Translations under genes and position numbers: made by a program
Notes under the pieces: model-generated
Databases searched by the model: none
Told to the model about the DNA's origin: nothing
The model's input: the letters and a program-made list of their open reading frames with translations, nothing else
Origin: Thermoplasmata archaeon
Lineage (GTDB): Archaea; Thermoplasmatota; Thermoplasmata; Thermoplasmatales; Thermoplasmataceae
Assembly: GCA_021816385.1 (NCBI GenBank)
Contig: JAKAYJ010000043.1
Location: forward strand, 1 to 8,482
Direction: 5' to 3'
Length of the DNA stretch: 8,482 nt
In this document: piece after piece, positions 1 to 5,928 of the stretch
Position numbering within the stretch: position 1 is the stretch's first letter
Layout: the number at the start of each line of letters is the position of its first letter

Positions 1-21
1 TTTATAACACTTAAATTTTAT
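1..21. repeat. left arm of a 21-bp perfect inverted repeat
   Basis: Bases 1-21 are the exact reverse complement of 148-168, all 21 positions matching, with a 126-bp spacer between. The arm is very AT-rich apart from a CAC/GTG core. The window begins inside this arm, so its outer end is not visible. Read on the minus strand, a TATA-like stretch (TTTAAATT, about 25-32) lies roughly 27 bases before base 1, as expected for a leaderless start there. If the symmetry continued two more bases leftward, an ATG for a divergent gene would appear. The repeat is directly seen; its role is inferred. Confidence 0.93.
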
Positions 22-82
22 GTTGAATTTAAATTTATGTAATATATTTTAAATTATAGATTATTATCTTACTTTTACTGGA

Positions 83-92
83 AGGAATTCCT
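83..92. repeat. 10-bp palindrome AGGAATTCCT in the pilin upstream region
   Basis: A perfect 10-bp palindrome lies near the middle of the 126-bp spacer, in its less AT-rich core (about 80-120). It is about 45 bases before the proposed pilin TATA box and about 50 bases from the proposed opposite promoter. It could be a binding site for a dimeric regulator serving one or both promoters. No second copy was noticed in the window, and chance occurrence cannot be excluded. Confidence 0.4.
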
Positions 93-130
93 AAAACCCG
101 GAGTATGGATAAGGAACCCTCTCATTGATC

Positions 131-144
131 AAAACATTTTAATA
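131..144 (+). promoter_or_regulatory. BRE/TATA box of the pilin gene, leaderless type
   Basis: An A-rich BRE-like stretch (AAAAC, 131-135) is followed by a TATA box TTTTAATA (137-144). The box is centred about 27 bases before the ATG at 168, which places transcription start at or next to the start codon. No Shine-Dalgarno sequence lies between them, consistent with a leaderless mRNA. A second AT-rich stretch (ACATATAAA, 144-152) is too close to the ATG to serve as the box for a leaderless start. The assignment rests on spacing and composition only. Confidence 0.5.
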
Positions 145-147
145 CAT

Positions 148-168
148 ATAAAATTTAAGTGTTATAAA
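148..168. repeat. right arm of the 21-bp inverted repeat, ending on the pilin ATG
   Basis: This is the exact reverse complement of 1-21. It fills the space between the pilin TATA box and the A of the ATG, and contains an in-frame TAA (165-167) directly before the start codon. Beyond the perfect part the symmetry fades quickly: one G-T pair and one match, then mismatches. The conserved block is therefore the region from about -20 to +1 of a leaderless promoter. A duplicated divergent promoter, a recombination site of an invertible segment, and terminal repeats of a small element are all possible. Confidence 0.93.
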
Positions 169-617
169 TGAAGGAAGTTGTGACTGAAGACGGGGCAGTA
201 TCACCAATTATTGCCACAATATTGTTGATAGCCATAACTGTAGTTTTAGCTGCAACCCTCATCTCAATACTCTCAACTTTTACCAATTCCACCCATCTAG
301 AAGATATTGATTCTTCCTTAAGCCTTAGTGGAGTCATGAATACCTCAAAGACAAATTCCTATGATCTTAATGTTTCTTCCACTAGCACTTCCCCCTCTCT
401 ATCACAGATATTCATAGAAATATTTGATGGTTCCAGAGAAATCTATGATGGCTCTCTGGCACCGGGTCAACACGGTAATCTTACCATTACTACAAACATG
501 ACAACCTTTTCTCCATTGGGATTCATAAAGCTTAGCCTCACAGGCAAATATAGTACGATCACGGAAGTTGAACTGATTTATGCAAGTTCTGTTTTTGCAA
601 CTGTAACCCCGGTGTGA
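168..617 (+). CDS. archaeal type IV pilin-like protein
   Basis: The gene encodes a 149-residue surface-filament subunit. A short hydrophilic leader ends in EDG (residues 7-9). It is followed by AVSPIIATILLIAITVVLAATL (two-part: AVSPIIATIL then LIAITVVLAATL), the hydrophobic stretch of archaeal pilins of the DUF1628/PF07790 type. A PibD/EppA-like class III signal peptidase would be expected to cut between Gly9 and Ala10, and the hydrophobic helix (about 13-34) would form the filament core. The remainder is a Ser/Thr-rich beta-type head with five N-glycosylation sequons (NST, NTS, NVS, NLT, NMT). The start is fixed because an in-frame TAA at 165-167 directly precedes the ATG. No pilus ATPase or platform gene is in the window, so it is either an orphan pilin or its machinery lies elsewhere. 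It could also be a pseudopilin or a pilin-like binding protein. It converges on the next gene with only 7 bp between the stops. Confidence 0.85.
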   Translation: MKEVVTEDGAVSPIIATILLIAITVVLAATLISILSTFTNSTHLEDIDSSLSLSGVMNTSKTNSYDLNVSSTSTSPSLSQIFIEIFDGSREIYDGSLAPGQHGNLTITTNMTTFSPLGFIKLSLTGKYSTITEVELIYASSVFATVTPV

Positions 618-624
618 AAGATTA

Positions 625-2628
625 TCAGGCTTTTGAGCTTAGGTATCTGAGTATTTCCTCAAAGTTAACTCCATTAAGGACGCAGGCTGTTGAATTGCAT
701 AATGAATATGTCGCTGGTTTCAGCGATTCATCCCTTTCATAGTAGGCACTGGTATAACCCTTAGCAGCAAGCTGTTTCCTGATCTTTATTAACTCATCCA
801 TATCATTATAATTTCCCTTCAGAAGAAATGAATTGGTTCTTTCTATCTCTGTTTCTATCCTGAATGTGAAGTATGAAGGATATTTTGTTATATTTTCCAC
901 GGTTTCAGATGTTGATAGATTGACCAACTCATTGTACTGGCCAGCTAAATTTGAATAAAGAAGCATTCTTTCGTAAACTGCAAACTGGGATGGTATGGAA
1001 GAATCTTCCTGGGAATTCAGGGTGCCTATAAATGCACTCCTGCTGTCTTTCAAGATCGCTTCACTTTCAACCTTTAACTTGAAGTATAACTGATCAGCAA
1101 TCTCCTTTGCATTTTCTATGGCTTCATTGTTTGCTGTTGAGAATCCGAATTTAAAGAAGCTCATGGATAGGAATGCATAATCTGACAGATAGCCAGGGAC
1201 TTTTTTCCCACTTGGATAGATAAGATGAACGCATCTTCCGTTTTCTACATATTTCGTTGAAAGGAAATTATAAAGTTCCTCAGCGTATTTCAGAAATTTC
1301 CTGTCGTTGGTAGATGAAAAAGCCTCGCTCAGTGCATATAAAAGAAAACCGTTCATATCTCCACAAACCTTTGTATCTGTTTGCGGTGGAACTCTTTTCT
1401 CCCTTATATCCTTCAGTTTACCCAGATTTTGTTTTATACCATCATCAAGCCAGAAAAATCCATTCTCATTGAATTTATCAGTATCATTCTTCTCATTTTC
1501 AATATAAAGGATATTCATGCCGTTTGATGTCCCCTTCGGTTCTTCAACATAGTTTCCATCATCACGTACATTAAACAAAGAGGCGAATCTTGCATAATCC
1601 TCACCGAGTATCTTCATAAGTTCTTTTGAAGTCCAGAGATAGTATTTTCCTTCTATGCCTTCGCTGTCTGCATCAATGGCACTGTAATAACCACCATCAG
1701 GAGACAGCATTTTTTCCCTCAGGAACGCCATTTCCTCCTTAATGATATCCAAATACTGTTTCTTTGATGTTACTTTATAAATATTTGACATGGCCGTGAT
1801 GAAATTTGCCTGGTCATACAGCATTTTTTCAAAGTGTGGGATCTTCCAGCCAAAATCGGTTGCATATCTATGAATTCCATTTCCTACGTGATCATAAATT
1901 CCTCCCATTCTGATTGCCGCTGCAGTCCTCTCTGCCATCTCAAGTGCATCTTTTGTTTTATATATACTGTAATAGTGAGCAAGGAAAGACATTATATGTG
2001 ATGATGGAAATTTCATGTTCCTCCCAAATCCACCATAGCTCTTATCAAATGAGCTTTGGAGCTGGCTGTAAGCCATATTTGCTAAATTTTCCCTGTTATA
2101 ATTAGCAACTTTTGAAACCTTAGTTCCTGTTATTAGTTCATTCTCCTGTACCTTCTTGAATATTTCTTCTGGGCTGCCTGTCCATAGTTCGTTAATACTG
2201 TTCAGAAGTTCGATTATACCTATGGAACCATACCTTGACTCTCTTGGGATATATGTGAATGGAAAAACTGGTTTCAGTTCCGGAGTAAGAATAATATTGA
2301 GGGGCCAACCAGCATTTCCAGCAACTCTGTTGGCAAAATCTATGAAATAAGCATCAACATCTGGCATCTCTTCCCTGTCAACTTTTATACTGACATATTT
2401 CTCATTCATCACTTTTGCAACGTCATCTCTGCTAAAGCTTTCTTTCTCCATCACATGACACCAGTGACAGGTTGAGTAGCCTATGCTCAAAAAAATAAGT
2501 TTATTCTCTTTTTTTGCCTTCTCAAACGCTTCGTCTGACCATGGATACCAGTCTACTGGATTAGACGCATGTTGAATTAGATATGGACTTTCTTCATTTT
2601 TCAGATGATTCATGGTATTACTACTCAT
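625..2628 (-). CDS. YyaL-like (DUF255) thioredoxin-fold / alpha-alpha-barrel protein
   Basis: This 667-residue protein belongs to the YyaL / SPATA20 (DUF255) family. The N-terminus carries the family signature [20 protein letters not shown] (residues 11-30) and a thioredoxin-like domain with the CHWC pair Cys54/Cys57. The larger C-terminal part resembles a six-hairpin glycosidase or epimerase barrel, with HFEKMLYDQ (from His265), DADSEG (319-324) and an MNG motif (Asn426). The family's activity is not well established. The domain make-up suggests a redox or sugar-related role in the cytosol, as no signal peptide is visible. The ATG at 2628 is chosen over an upstream in-frame TTG (2643) and a later ATG (2613) because only it has a ribosome site, GATGAGGT ending 4 bases upstream. 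Length is near the usual size for the family. The extreme C-terminus is more diverged, with the family's PSGNS-like segment reading PSQFAV. It is transcribed divergently from the histidine phosphatase gene. Confidence 0.9.
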   Translation of the reverse strand: MSSNTMNHLKNEESPYLIQHASNPVDWYPWSDEAFEKAKKENKLIFLSIGYSTCHWCHVMEKESFSRDDVAKVMNEKYVSIKVDREEMPDVDAYFIDFANRVAGNAGWPLNIILTPELKPVFPFTYIPRESRYGSIGIIELLNSINELWTGSPEEIFKKVQENELITGTKVSKVANYNRENLANMAYSQLQSSFDKSYGGFGRNMKFPSSHIMSFLAHYYSIYKTKDALEMAERTAAAIRMGGIYDHVGNGIHRYATDFGWKIPHFEKMLYDQANFITAMSNIYKVTSKKQYLDIIKEEMAFLREKMLSPDGGYYSAIDADSEGIEGKYYLWTSKELMKILGEDYARFASLFNVRDDGNYVEEPKGTSNGMNILYIENEKNDTDKFNENGFFWLDDGIKQNLGKLKDIREKRVPPQTDTKVCGDMNGFLLYALSEAFSSTNDRKFLKYAEELYNFLSTKYVENGRCVHLIYPSGKKVPGYLSDYAFLSMSFFKFGFSTANNEAIENAKEIADQLYFKLKVESEAILKDSRSAFIGTLNSQEDSSIPSQFAVYERMLLYSNLAGQYNELVNLSTSETVENITKYPSYFTFRIETEIERTNSFLLKGNYNDMDELIKIRKQLAAKGYTSAYYERDESLKPATYSLCNSTACVLNGVNFEEILRYLSSKA

Positions 2629-2632
2629 ATAT

Positions 2633-2641
2633 ACCTCATCC
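2633..2641 (-). promoter_or_regulatory. ribosome binding site deciding the YyaL-like start
   Basis: On the minus strand this reads GGATGAGGT and is followed by four bases (ATAT) and the ATG at 2628. The GAGGT core matches the archaeal 16S anti-Shine-Dalgarno complement (GGAGGTGA) at suitable spacing. The upstream TTG at 2643-2641 shares its last base with this site, so it is unlikely to be the start. Confidence 0.65.
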
Positions 2642-2651
2642 AACGAAGATT

Positions 2652-2671
2652 ATTATTATTAATGTATTTTT
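2652..2671 (-). promoter_or_regulatory. possible TATA region of the YyaL-like gene
   Basis: Read on the minus strand, this AT-only run contains AAAATACA (about 2663-2670) and ATTAATAAT (about 2653-2661). The first would place transcription start near 2640, giving a short leader that just carries the ribosome site. The second would start transcription nearly at the ATG and exclude that site. The first fits better, but a TATA box is hard to single out in such AT-rich sequence. Confidence 0.3.
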
Positions 2672-2672
2672 A

Positions 2673-2691
2673 GAATCTAAAAACGAGATTC
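2673..2691. repeat. interrupted palindrome GAATCT-N7-AGATTC
   Basis: Six-base arms (2673-2678 and 2686-2691) pair perfectly around a 7-base A-rich centre. The site lies just upstream of the possible TATA region of the leftward gene, where an activator or repressor could bind. GAATCTAA recurs once at 2753-2760. The spacing of the arms suits a protein dimer, but function is not shown. Confidence 0.4.
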
Positions 2692-2711
2692 ATACGTTTC
2701 ATACTCTTAAA

Positions 2712-2724
2712 TCCTATTTTAGGA
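2712..2724. repeat. interrupted palindrome TCCTA-N3-TAGGA
   Basis: Five-base arms pair around TTT in the middle of the divergent intergenic region, followed by TTTTT (2726-2730). It resembles a small hairpin with a T-run, but no gene ends just before it on the plus strand, so a terminator is unlikely. An operator, or chance in AT-rich sequence, is more plausible. Confidence 0.25.
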
Positions 2725-2793
2725 GTTTTTATGATCAATTCTTCTCTCTTATGAATCTAAGTTGTAAATATTGAAAATTGAACGAAATATGAT

Positions 2794-2825
2794 AATTATA
2801 AGGTTCCATATCGAGCATTTTTAAT
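2794..2825 (+). promoter_or_regulatory. candidate TATA boxes of the histidine phosphatase gene
   Basis: Two boxes are possible. AATTATAA (2794-2801) would start transcription near 2823, leaving a leader of about 49 bases that begins with the hairpin at 2822-2839. TTTTTAAT (2818-2825) would start it near 2848, leaving a leader of about 24 bases with the ribosome site, and the palindrome would then overlap the box. The sequence alone does not decide between them. Confidence 0.35.
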
Positions 2826-2839
2826 CCGGGTAGGGATTA
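2822..2839. repeat. hairpin/palindrome TAATCC-N6-GGATTA before the histidine phosphatase gene
   Basis: Six-base arms (2822-2827 and 2834-2839) pair perfectly around GGGTAG. Depending on which TATA box is used, it is either the 5' end of the mRNA leader or an operator overlapping the box and start region. Both readings would allow control of the downstream gene, but neither is demonstrated. Confidence 0.4.
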
Positions 2840-2858
2840 CACATGGGACAGAATATGA

Positions 2859-2864
2859 AGGTGG
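2859..2864 (+). promoter_or_regulatory. ribosome binding site of the histidine phosphatase gene
   Basis: AGGTGG lies 7 bases before the ATG at 2872 and matches the archaeal Shine-Dalgarno core AGGTG. It supports this start over nearby ATGs at 2843 and 2855, which are out of frame with the family motif. Confidence 0.6.
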
Positions 2865-2871
2865 CAATAAT

Positions 2872-3471
2872 ATGGTAAATGGTAAAAGAAATATAGCGAT
2901 ACTGATAAGGCATGGAGAAAGCCTGGCAAATGTAAAGAAAATCGTATCAGAAGACATAGACGGTTTCCCCCTAACAGAATTAGGAGTAAAACAGGCATTG
3001 AAGACCGGTAAATTGCTCGAACCCATCTCCAGAAGTGTTGATTCATTCATATCAAGTCCGATCATCAGGGCAGTTCAGACTGGCCTCAATGTAATGGAAA
3101 GCATGGGACTGGAAAGGGAAGTAATCAGGGATGATCTCCTTATTGAGACAAGATTTGGAAAATACAACAATATAAATTTCAGTGATTTTCCAAAGTTTCA
3201 CAAGAAAGAGTACGGAATCGAAGCCTTTGAGGATAATGGTAGTAGAATGATGGAAGCCATAAAAAAATACAAGGGAATTAATCTTTATTTCTCTCATGCG
3301 TTGCCAATCAAGGCTCTCATATGCAATATATTGGGTCTGGAGGAAGAAGATTCAGGCGGAATCCAGATAGAGAATGCTACAATTTCAGTAATAGATGTTT
3401 CAGATAAAAAGATCCTCTCCATAGGTTCTCATCACATTTCAGAGAACCTGATCAATCTTATCAATTCCTGA
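2872..3471 (+). CDS. histidine phosphatase superfamily protein (PGM-like, branch 1)
   Basis: This 199-residue cytosolic phosphatase of the phosphoglycerate-mutase-like superfamily has all the core residues. The RHGES box contains the phospho-accepting His14, with Arg13 in front. Arg66 is in SSPIIRAVQT, Glu92 in LIETRFG is the likely acid, and His142 is in FSHALPIKAL. It lacks the longer insertions of cofactor-dependent phosphoglycerate mutase and is nearer in size to small broad-range phosphatases (PhoE, CobC or SixA type). Substrate therefore cannot be named. The region 97-128, between the acid and the second histidine, is family-variable and carries no motif I recognise. It is transcribed divergently from the YyaL-like gene, and its last 33 bases overlap the end of the convergent MFS gene. 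Confidence 0.87.
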   Translation: MVNGKRNIAILIRHGESLANVKKIVSEDIDGFPLTELGVKQALKTGKLLEPISRSVDSFISSPIIRAVQTGLNVMESMGLEREVIRDDLLIETRFGKYNNINFSDFPKFHKKEYGIEAFEDNGSRMMEAIKKYKGINLYFSHALPIKALICNILGLEEEDSGGIQIENATISVIDVSDKKILSIGSHHISENLINLINS

Positions 3472-4623
3472 ACTGGCAATAATAAAAACTAATCCGGCAA
3501 CTGTACCAAGTATGATTGTAACAGCAAATGAAACTGGAAGTAGATACCCTTTACTTATAATCAGTACCAGGAATCCTTCCAGAATAGCTCCTATTCCATT
3601 CCCAGAGTATTGGAACGTATAAAATATTCCAATGGAAACGTTTCTTTCCTTATTGCTTAGTACTCCTGTGAGAAGAGGAATTATAGCTATTTCATATATG
3701 GAGAAACCAGTGAAAAAAGGTATCAATGCAAGCACATATGCAAGGTAATTCAGCTTGAAAATGAGTCCTAAATAAACAGTAAAAATACCGGCAAAAATAA
3801 GAATTGAGGATAGGGCAATCACATTGAATTTTCTTTTTCTATAAACACCCTCTGAAATTGAAATAGCTATTATGCCTGAAATCAGTATGCTTAAAAACAG
3901 TGTAAGACCATAATGAAATAAACCATATGAAGGAACAACATTGATCTGAACAGCTAAAAATATCATGAAAGTTATTGATGAAAGCATAAAAGCGCCAGCA
4001 TATATTAGATGATCTCTGTGTTCATTCCTAATTTTACCTACATTTCCAGCGTTTACCTGGCGTTTCACCTCTCTTATCCTGTTTATGATAAAGATAGCCA
4101 GTATTCCCAGTACTGCCGATATGAGGAAGAAATTCCTGATTCCTATATATGTTGCGATAAGTGGTGAAAAACCTATCCCACCCATGAAAGCAAATCCTAT
4201 TCCTATACCGGTTACGGCCATTGCGGTATTTCTTCTGTCTTCAGGGACTATGTCTATGGCGAGAGATGTAATAGGAGTACTGATTGCTCCCAGTCCAGCT
4301 ATAAATCTACCAGCGATAAGGATCCATATATTGCTTCCCAAATAACTCAATATATTTCCTGCAATAAACAGGGATAGTCCTAAATATATGTAATTCTTCC
4401 TTCCAATAATCTTTGATATATATCCACTTGGAATCTGCATTACTGCCATGGATATTTCGTAAGATGCAAGAGCAAGCCCGATCAGTATACCATTATGTGT
4501 AAATTTAGATGCGTATACGCCTATCAACGGAATGACAAAAAATATTCCAGTCAATCTTAAAAACTGTACAATAGAAAGTTCAAATAACGATCTGTACTGT
4601 TCTTTATTTAGTTTTGAAGCCAT
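3439..4623 (-). CDS. MFS transporter, about 12 membrane segments
   Basis: This 394-residue integral membrane protein of the major facilitator superfamily has about twelve hydrophobic segments in two halves joined by a charged cytoplasmic loop (about residues 182-206). The loop between segments 2 and 3 holds motif A as GYISKIIGRK (67-76). The usual Asp of GxxxDRxGRR is Lys71 here, a noticeable departure. AGRFIAGLGA in segment 4 matches the motif B region with its arginine. The N-terminal half looks somewhat like YajR/drug-efflux-type MFS proteins, but substrate and direction are unknown. Its ATG follows the stop of the GAF gene after one base (TGA-A-ATG on the minus strand), with no clear ribosome site, so translation is probably coupled. 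That pairing suggests a substrate related to methionine sulfoxide or another oxidised compound, which is inference. Its 3' end overlaps the histidine phosphatase gene by 33 bp. Confidence 0.87.
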   Translation of the reverse strand: MASKLNKEQYRSLFELSIVQFLRLTGIFFVIPLIGVYASKFTHNGILIGLALASYEISMAVMQIPSGYISKIIGRKNYIYLGLSLFIAGNILSYLGSNIWILIAGRFIAGLGAISTPITSLAIDIVPEDRRNTAMAVTGIGIGFAFMGGIGFSPLIATYIGIRNFFLISAVLGILAIFIINRIREVKRQVNAGNVGKIRNEHRDHLIYAGAFMLSSITFMIFLAVQINVVPSYGLFHYGLTLFLSILISGIIAISISEGVYRKRKFNVIALSSILIFAGIFTVYLGLIFKLNYLAYVLALIPFFTGFSIYEIAIIPLLTGVLSNKERNVSIGIFYTFQYSGNGIGAILEGFLVLIISKGYLLPVSFAVTIILGTVAGLVFIIASSGIDKIDQVL

Positions 4624-4624
4624 T

Positions 4625-5086
4625 TCAGTCTGACAGAACTTTTACATGCTCAGATATCAACTCAGCAAGTTTTGATATGAATTTCTCATCCTCTTCAGTA
4701 AAGGCCTTTGGTGTATCCGAATCAATGTCGATTTCTCCAACTGGAACACCATTGGACCTTACCGGGACTACAAGTTCAGACCTGGTTTCAAGTGAACAGG
4801 CAAGGTACTTCGAATTGGAAGTCACATCAGGTTCATTTACCACGTCGTTCTGGACAATGGCCTGACTGCATAATCCCTCTCCTATGGTGATTTCTTCGTG
4901 AATGGTTGGTTTTCCGACATAGCTTTCAAGTATCAGCTTATTTTTTTTCAATACGTAAACTCCAACCCAGTTGTATTTCGGGTTATTCTCTGAAATATAA
5001 CTGCAAAATTGGTTCAACATATTTCTAGCAGACGTTAATCGTAAAGCATCTACACTTTCTATTTGCCGCTGGATGTTAACAACCAT
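4625..5086 (-). CDS. GAF-domain free methionine-(R)-sulfoxide reductase (two-cysteine type)
   Basis: This single-domain, 153-residue GAF protein resembles E. coli YebR/MsrC (fRMsr), which reduces free methionine-R-sulfoxide in the cytosol. Matching features are WVGVY (40-44), GEGLC with Cys73, YLAC with Cys97, SELVVPV with Glu104, and EIDIDS with Asp120/Asp122 followed by FTEEDE. Cys73 and Cys97 are 24 residues apart, like Cys94 and catalytic Cys118 of the E. coli enzyme (numbering from memory). The third, resolving cysteine (E. coli Cys84) is absent, with GKPTIHEEI in its place. From memory, a two-cysteine 'type II' fRMsr was described in Thermoplasma acidophilum, which fits well. An additional Cys28 lies outside the active site. 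The ATG is 27 bases from a good TATA box and has no ribosome site, so the message is probably leaderless. The MFS gene follows directly. A sensory GAF protein is a less likely alternative. Confidence 0.82.
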   Translation of the reverse strand: MVVNIQRQIESVDALRLTSARNMLNQFCSYISENNPKYNWVGVYVLKKNKLILESYVGKPTIHEEITIGEGLCSQAIVQNDVVNEPDVTSNSKYLACSLETRSELVVPVRSNGVPVGEIDIDSDTPKAFTEEDEKFISKLAELISEHVKVLSD

Positions 5087-5108
5087 AATACGGTAATGCT
5101 GATTGGAC

Positions 5109-5118
5109 TATTAAATTT
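5109..5118 (-). promoter_or_regulatory. TATA box of the GAF-MFS operon, leaderless type
   Basis: On the minus strand this reads AAATTTAATA, preceded by an A-rich BRE-like ATGA. Its centre is about 27 bases before the ATG at 5086, the spacing expected if transcription starts at the start codon. No Shine-Dalgarno sequence lies in the interval. This is the clearest promoter for the two-gene unit and means GAF-MFS need not depend on transcription from the PP2C gene. Confidence 0.6.
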
Positions 5119-5122
5119 CATT

Positions 5123-5130
5123 TTACGTAA
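5123..5130. repeat. TTACGTAA palindrome upstream of the GAF promoter
   Basis: A perfect 8-bp palindrome sits next to the upstream side of the BRE/TATA element, centred about 40 bases before the GAF start. That is a usual place for archaeal activator binding. It is short enough to arise by chance, so regulation is only suggested. Confidence 0.3.
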
Positions 5131-5171
5131 CATTCGTGTTTACAGGAATATCTTTCTAAGACTGTCTAATT

Positions 5172-5906
5172 TCATTTGGTCTTATTCTCCTCTACCCTGC
5201 ATAGGATCATCGTAATATTATCTATACCTCCATTGGAAAATGCCGCTTCTTTCAGTTCAGTGATAAGTTCATCAGTTGCCTTCTCTGAATTGCTTAAGAC
5301 AGCAGAAATATTTTGTTCTGATACCATATCGGTCAGCCCATCTGAACTTAGGAGTATCATGTCCCTATCATGAAGGTCAATAGAACCGGTAAATATTTCG
5401 GGAGTTCTGTCAACACCGATACAAGATGTGAGATAGCCCGTGAAAATCTCCCTGTGAACTTCACTCAGCACCCTCAATTTTCCATCATAAAGCATTAGTT
5501 CGCTATCCCCAGAATTTGCAAAAGAAAGAGTCTTATCGTGAATAACAAAAGTTGTAAGAGTGCTGGCCATATACTCTGAACTCTTCTTTTTTCGGTTCAC
5601 TGAAAGTACAGAACTGTTCGCCTGAATCATGCCTTTTCTTATGGAACTTATACTTCCAGAACTAAACGCACCAGACCTTATTTCCTCTGTGATCGTTTGA
5701 ATGAAGACACTTACCGACTCCCTGCTGGCAATTTCCCCATCCGGCATTCCACCAACCCCATCTGCCAGTGCAGCAATAAGAAATTCATTCTCATTTCTAT
5801 ATTCTACGGTTTGCATATCTGCACTGTCTTCATTATTACTTCTTTTTAGCCCCTGGTCCGTATCCATTGAATAATGTATAGTAAGAAAGTTATTTTTGAA
5901 TATCAC
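5172..5906 (-). CDS. PP2C-type (PPM) serine/threonine protein phosphatase
   Basis: This 244-residue metal-dependent protein phosphatase removes phosphate from Ser/Thr residues of cytosolic proteins. The PPM metal and phosphate motifs are in order: DTDQGLKRSNNED (15-27, Asp27), ADGVGG (48-53, Asp49), FANSGDSE (129-136), SSDGLTD (187-193, Asp189) and GGIDNIT (226-232, Asp229). All metal-binding aspartates are present, so it should be active. It is a bare catalytic domain without sensor or membrane parts, close to bacterial Stp/PrpC in size. The segment after the GDSE motif (HREIFTGYLTSCIGVD) is shorter and more diverged than usual. The GTG start at 5906 is preferred over ATG 5867 because a TATA box lies 27 bases before it. 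PP2C proteins are uncommon in archaea, though from memory one has been characterised in Thermoplasma volcanium. No protein kinase lies in the window to pair with it. It follows the exporter gene on the same strand after 32 bp. Confidence 0.88.
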   Translation of the reverse strand: MIFKNNFLTIHYSMDTDQGLKRSNNEDSADMQTVEYRNENEFLIAALADGVGGMPDGEIASRESVSVFIQTITEEIRSGAFSSGSISSIRKGMIQANSSVLSVNRKKKSSEYMASTLTTFVIHDKTLSFANSGDSELMLYDGKLRVLSEVHREIFTGYLTSCIGVDRTPEIFTGSIDLHDRDMILLSSDGLTDMVSEQNISAVLSNSEKATDELITELKEAAFSNGGIDNITMILCRVEENKTK

Positions 5907-5928
5907 TTAAAAATAATTGTGATATGAC

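Noticed and set aside
1..168. CRISPR repeats or a complete insertion sequence
   Set aside because: There are only two copies in inverted order, no spacer series, and no transposase frame between them.
155..337. Minus-strand 60-codon frame overlapping the pilin start
   Set aside because: It is antisense to the pilin signal sequence and runs through the inverted repeat. It has no motif or ribosome site.
1307..1507. Plus-strand frame inside the YyaL-like gene
   Set aside because: Shadow of the barrel-domain coding region, Ser/Phe-rich from complementary codons, without start signals.
2641..2643. TTG as the start of the YyaL-like gene
   Set aside because: It abuts the ribosome site that serves the ATG at 2628 and has no ribosome site of its own. 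The family signature begins shortly after the ATG.
2712..2730. TCCTA/TAGGA hairpin plus T-run as a terminator
   Set aside because: No plus-strand gene ends upstream of it, since both neighbours are transcribed away from it. A five-base stem is also weak.
2583..2774. 63-codon plus-strand frame across the YyaL-like 5' end and intergenic region
   Set aside because: Mostly antisense to the YyaL-like N-terminus, with an implausible amino acid composition and no ribosome site or recognisable motif.
2796..3065. Minus-strand frames (up to 89 codons) opposite the start of the histidine phosphatase gene
   Set aside because: They are shadows of a gene with an intact catalytic motif on the other strand. 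No start signals or family resemblance were seen.
4614..4865. Plus-strand frames opposite the GAF gene
   Set aside because: Antisense to a well-supported GAF coding region, low-complexity Ser/Thr-rich composition, and no promoter pattern.
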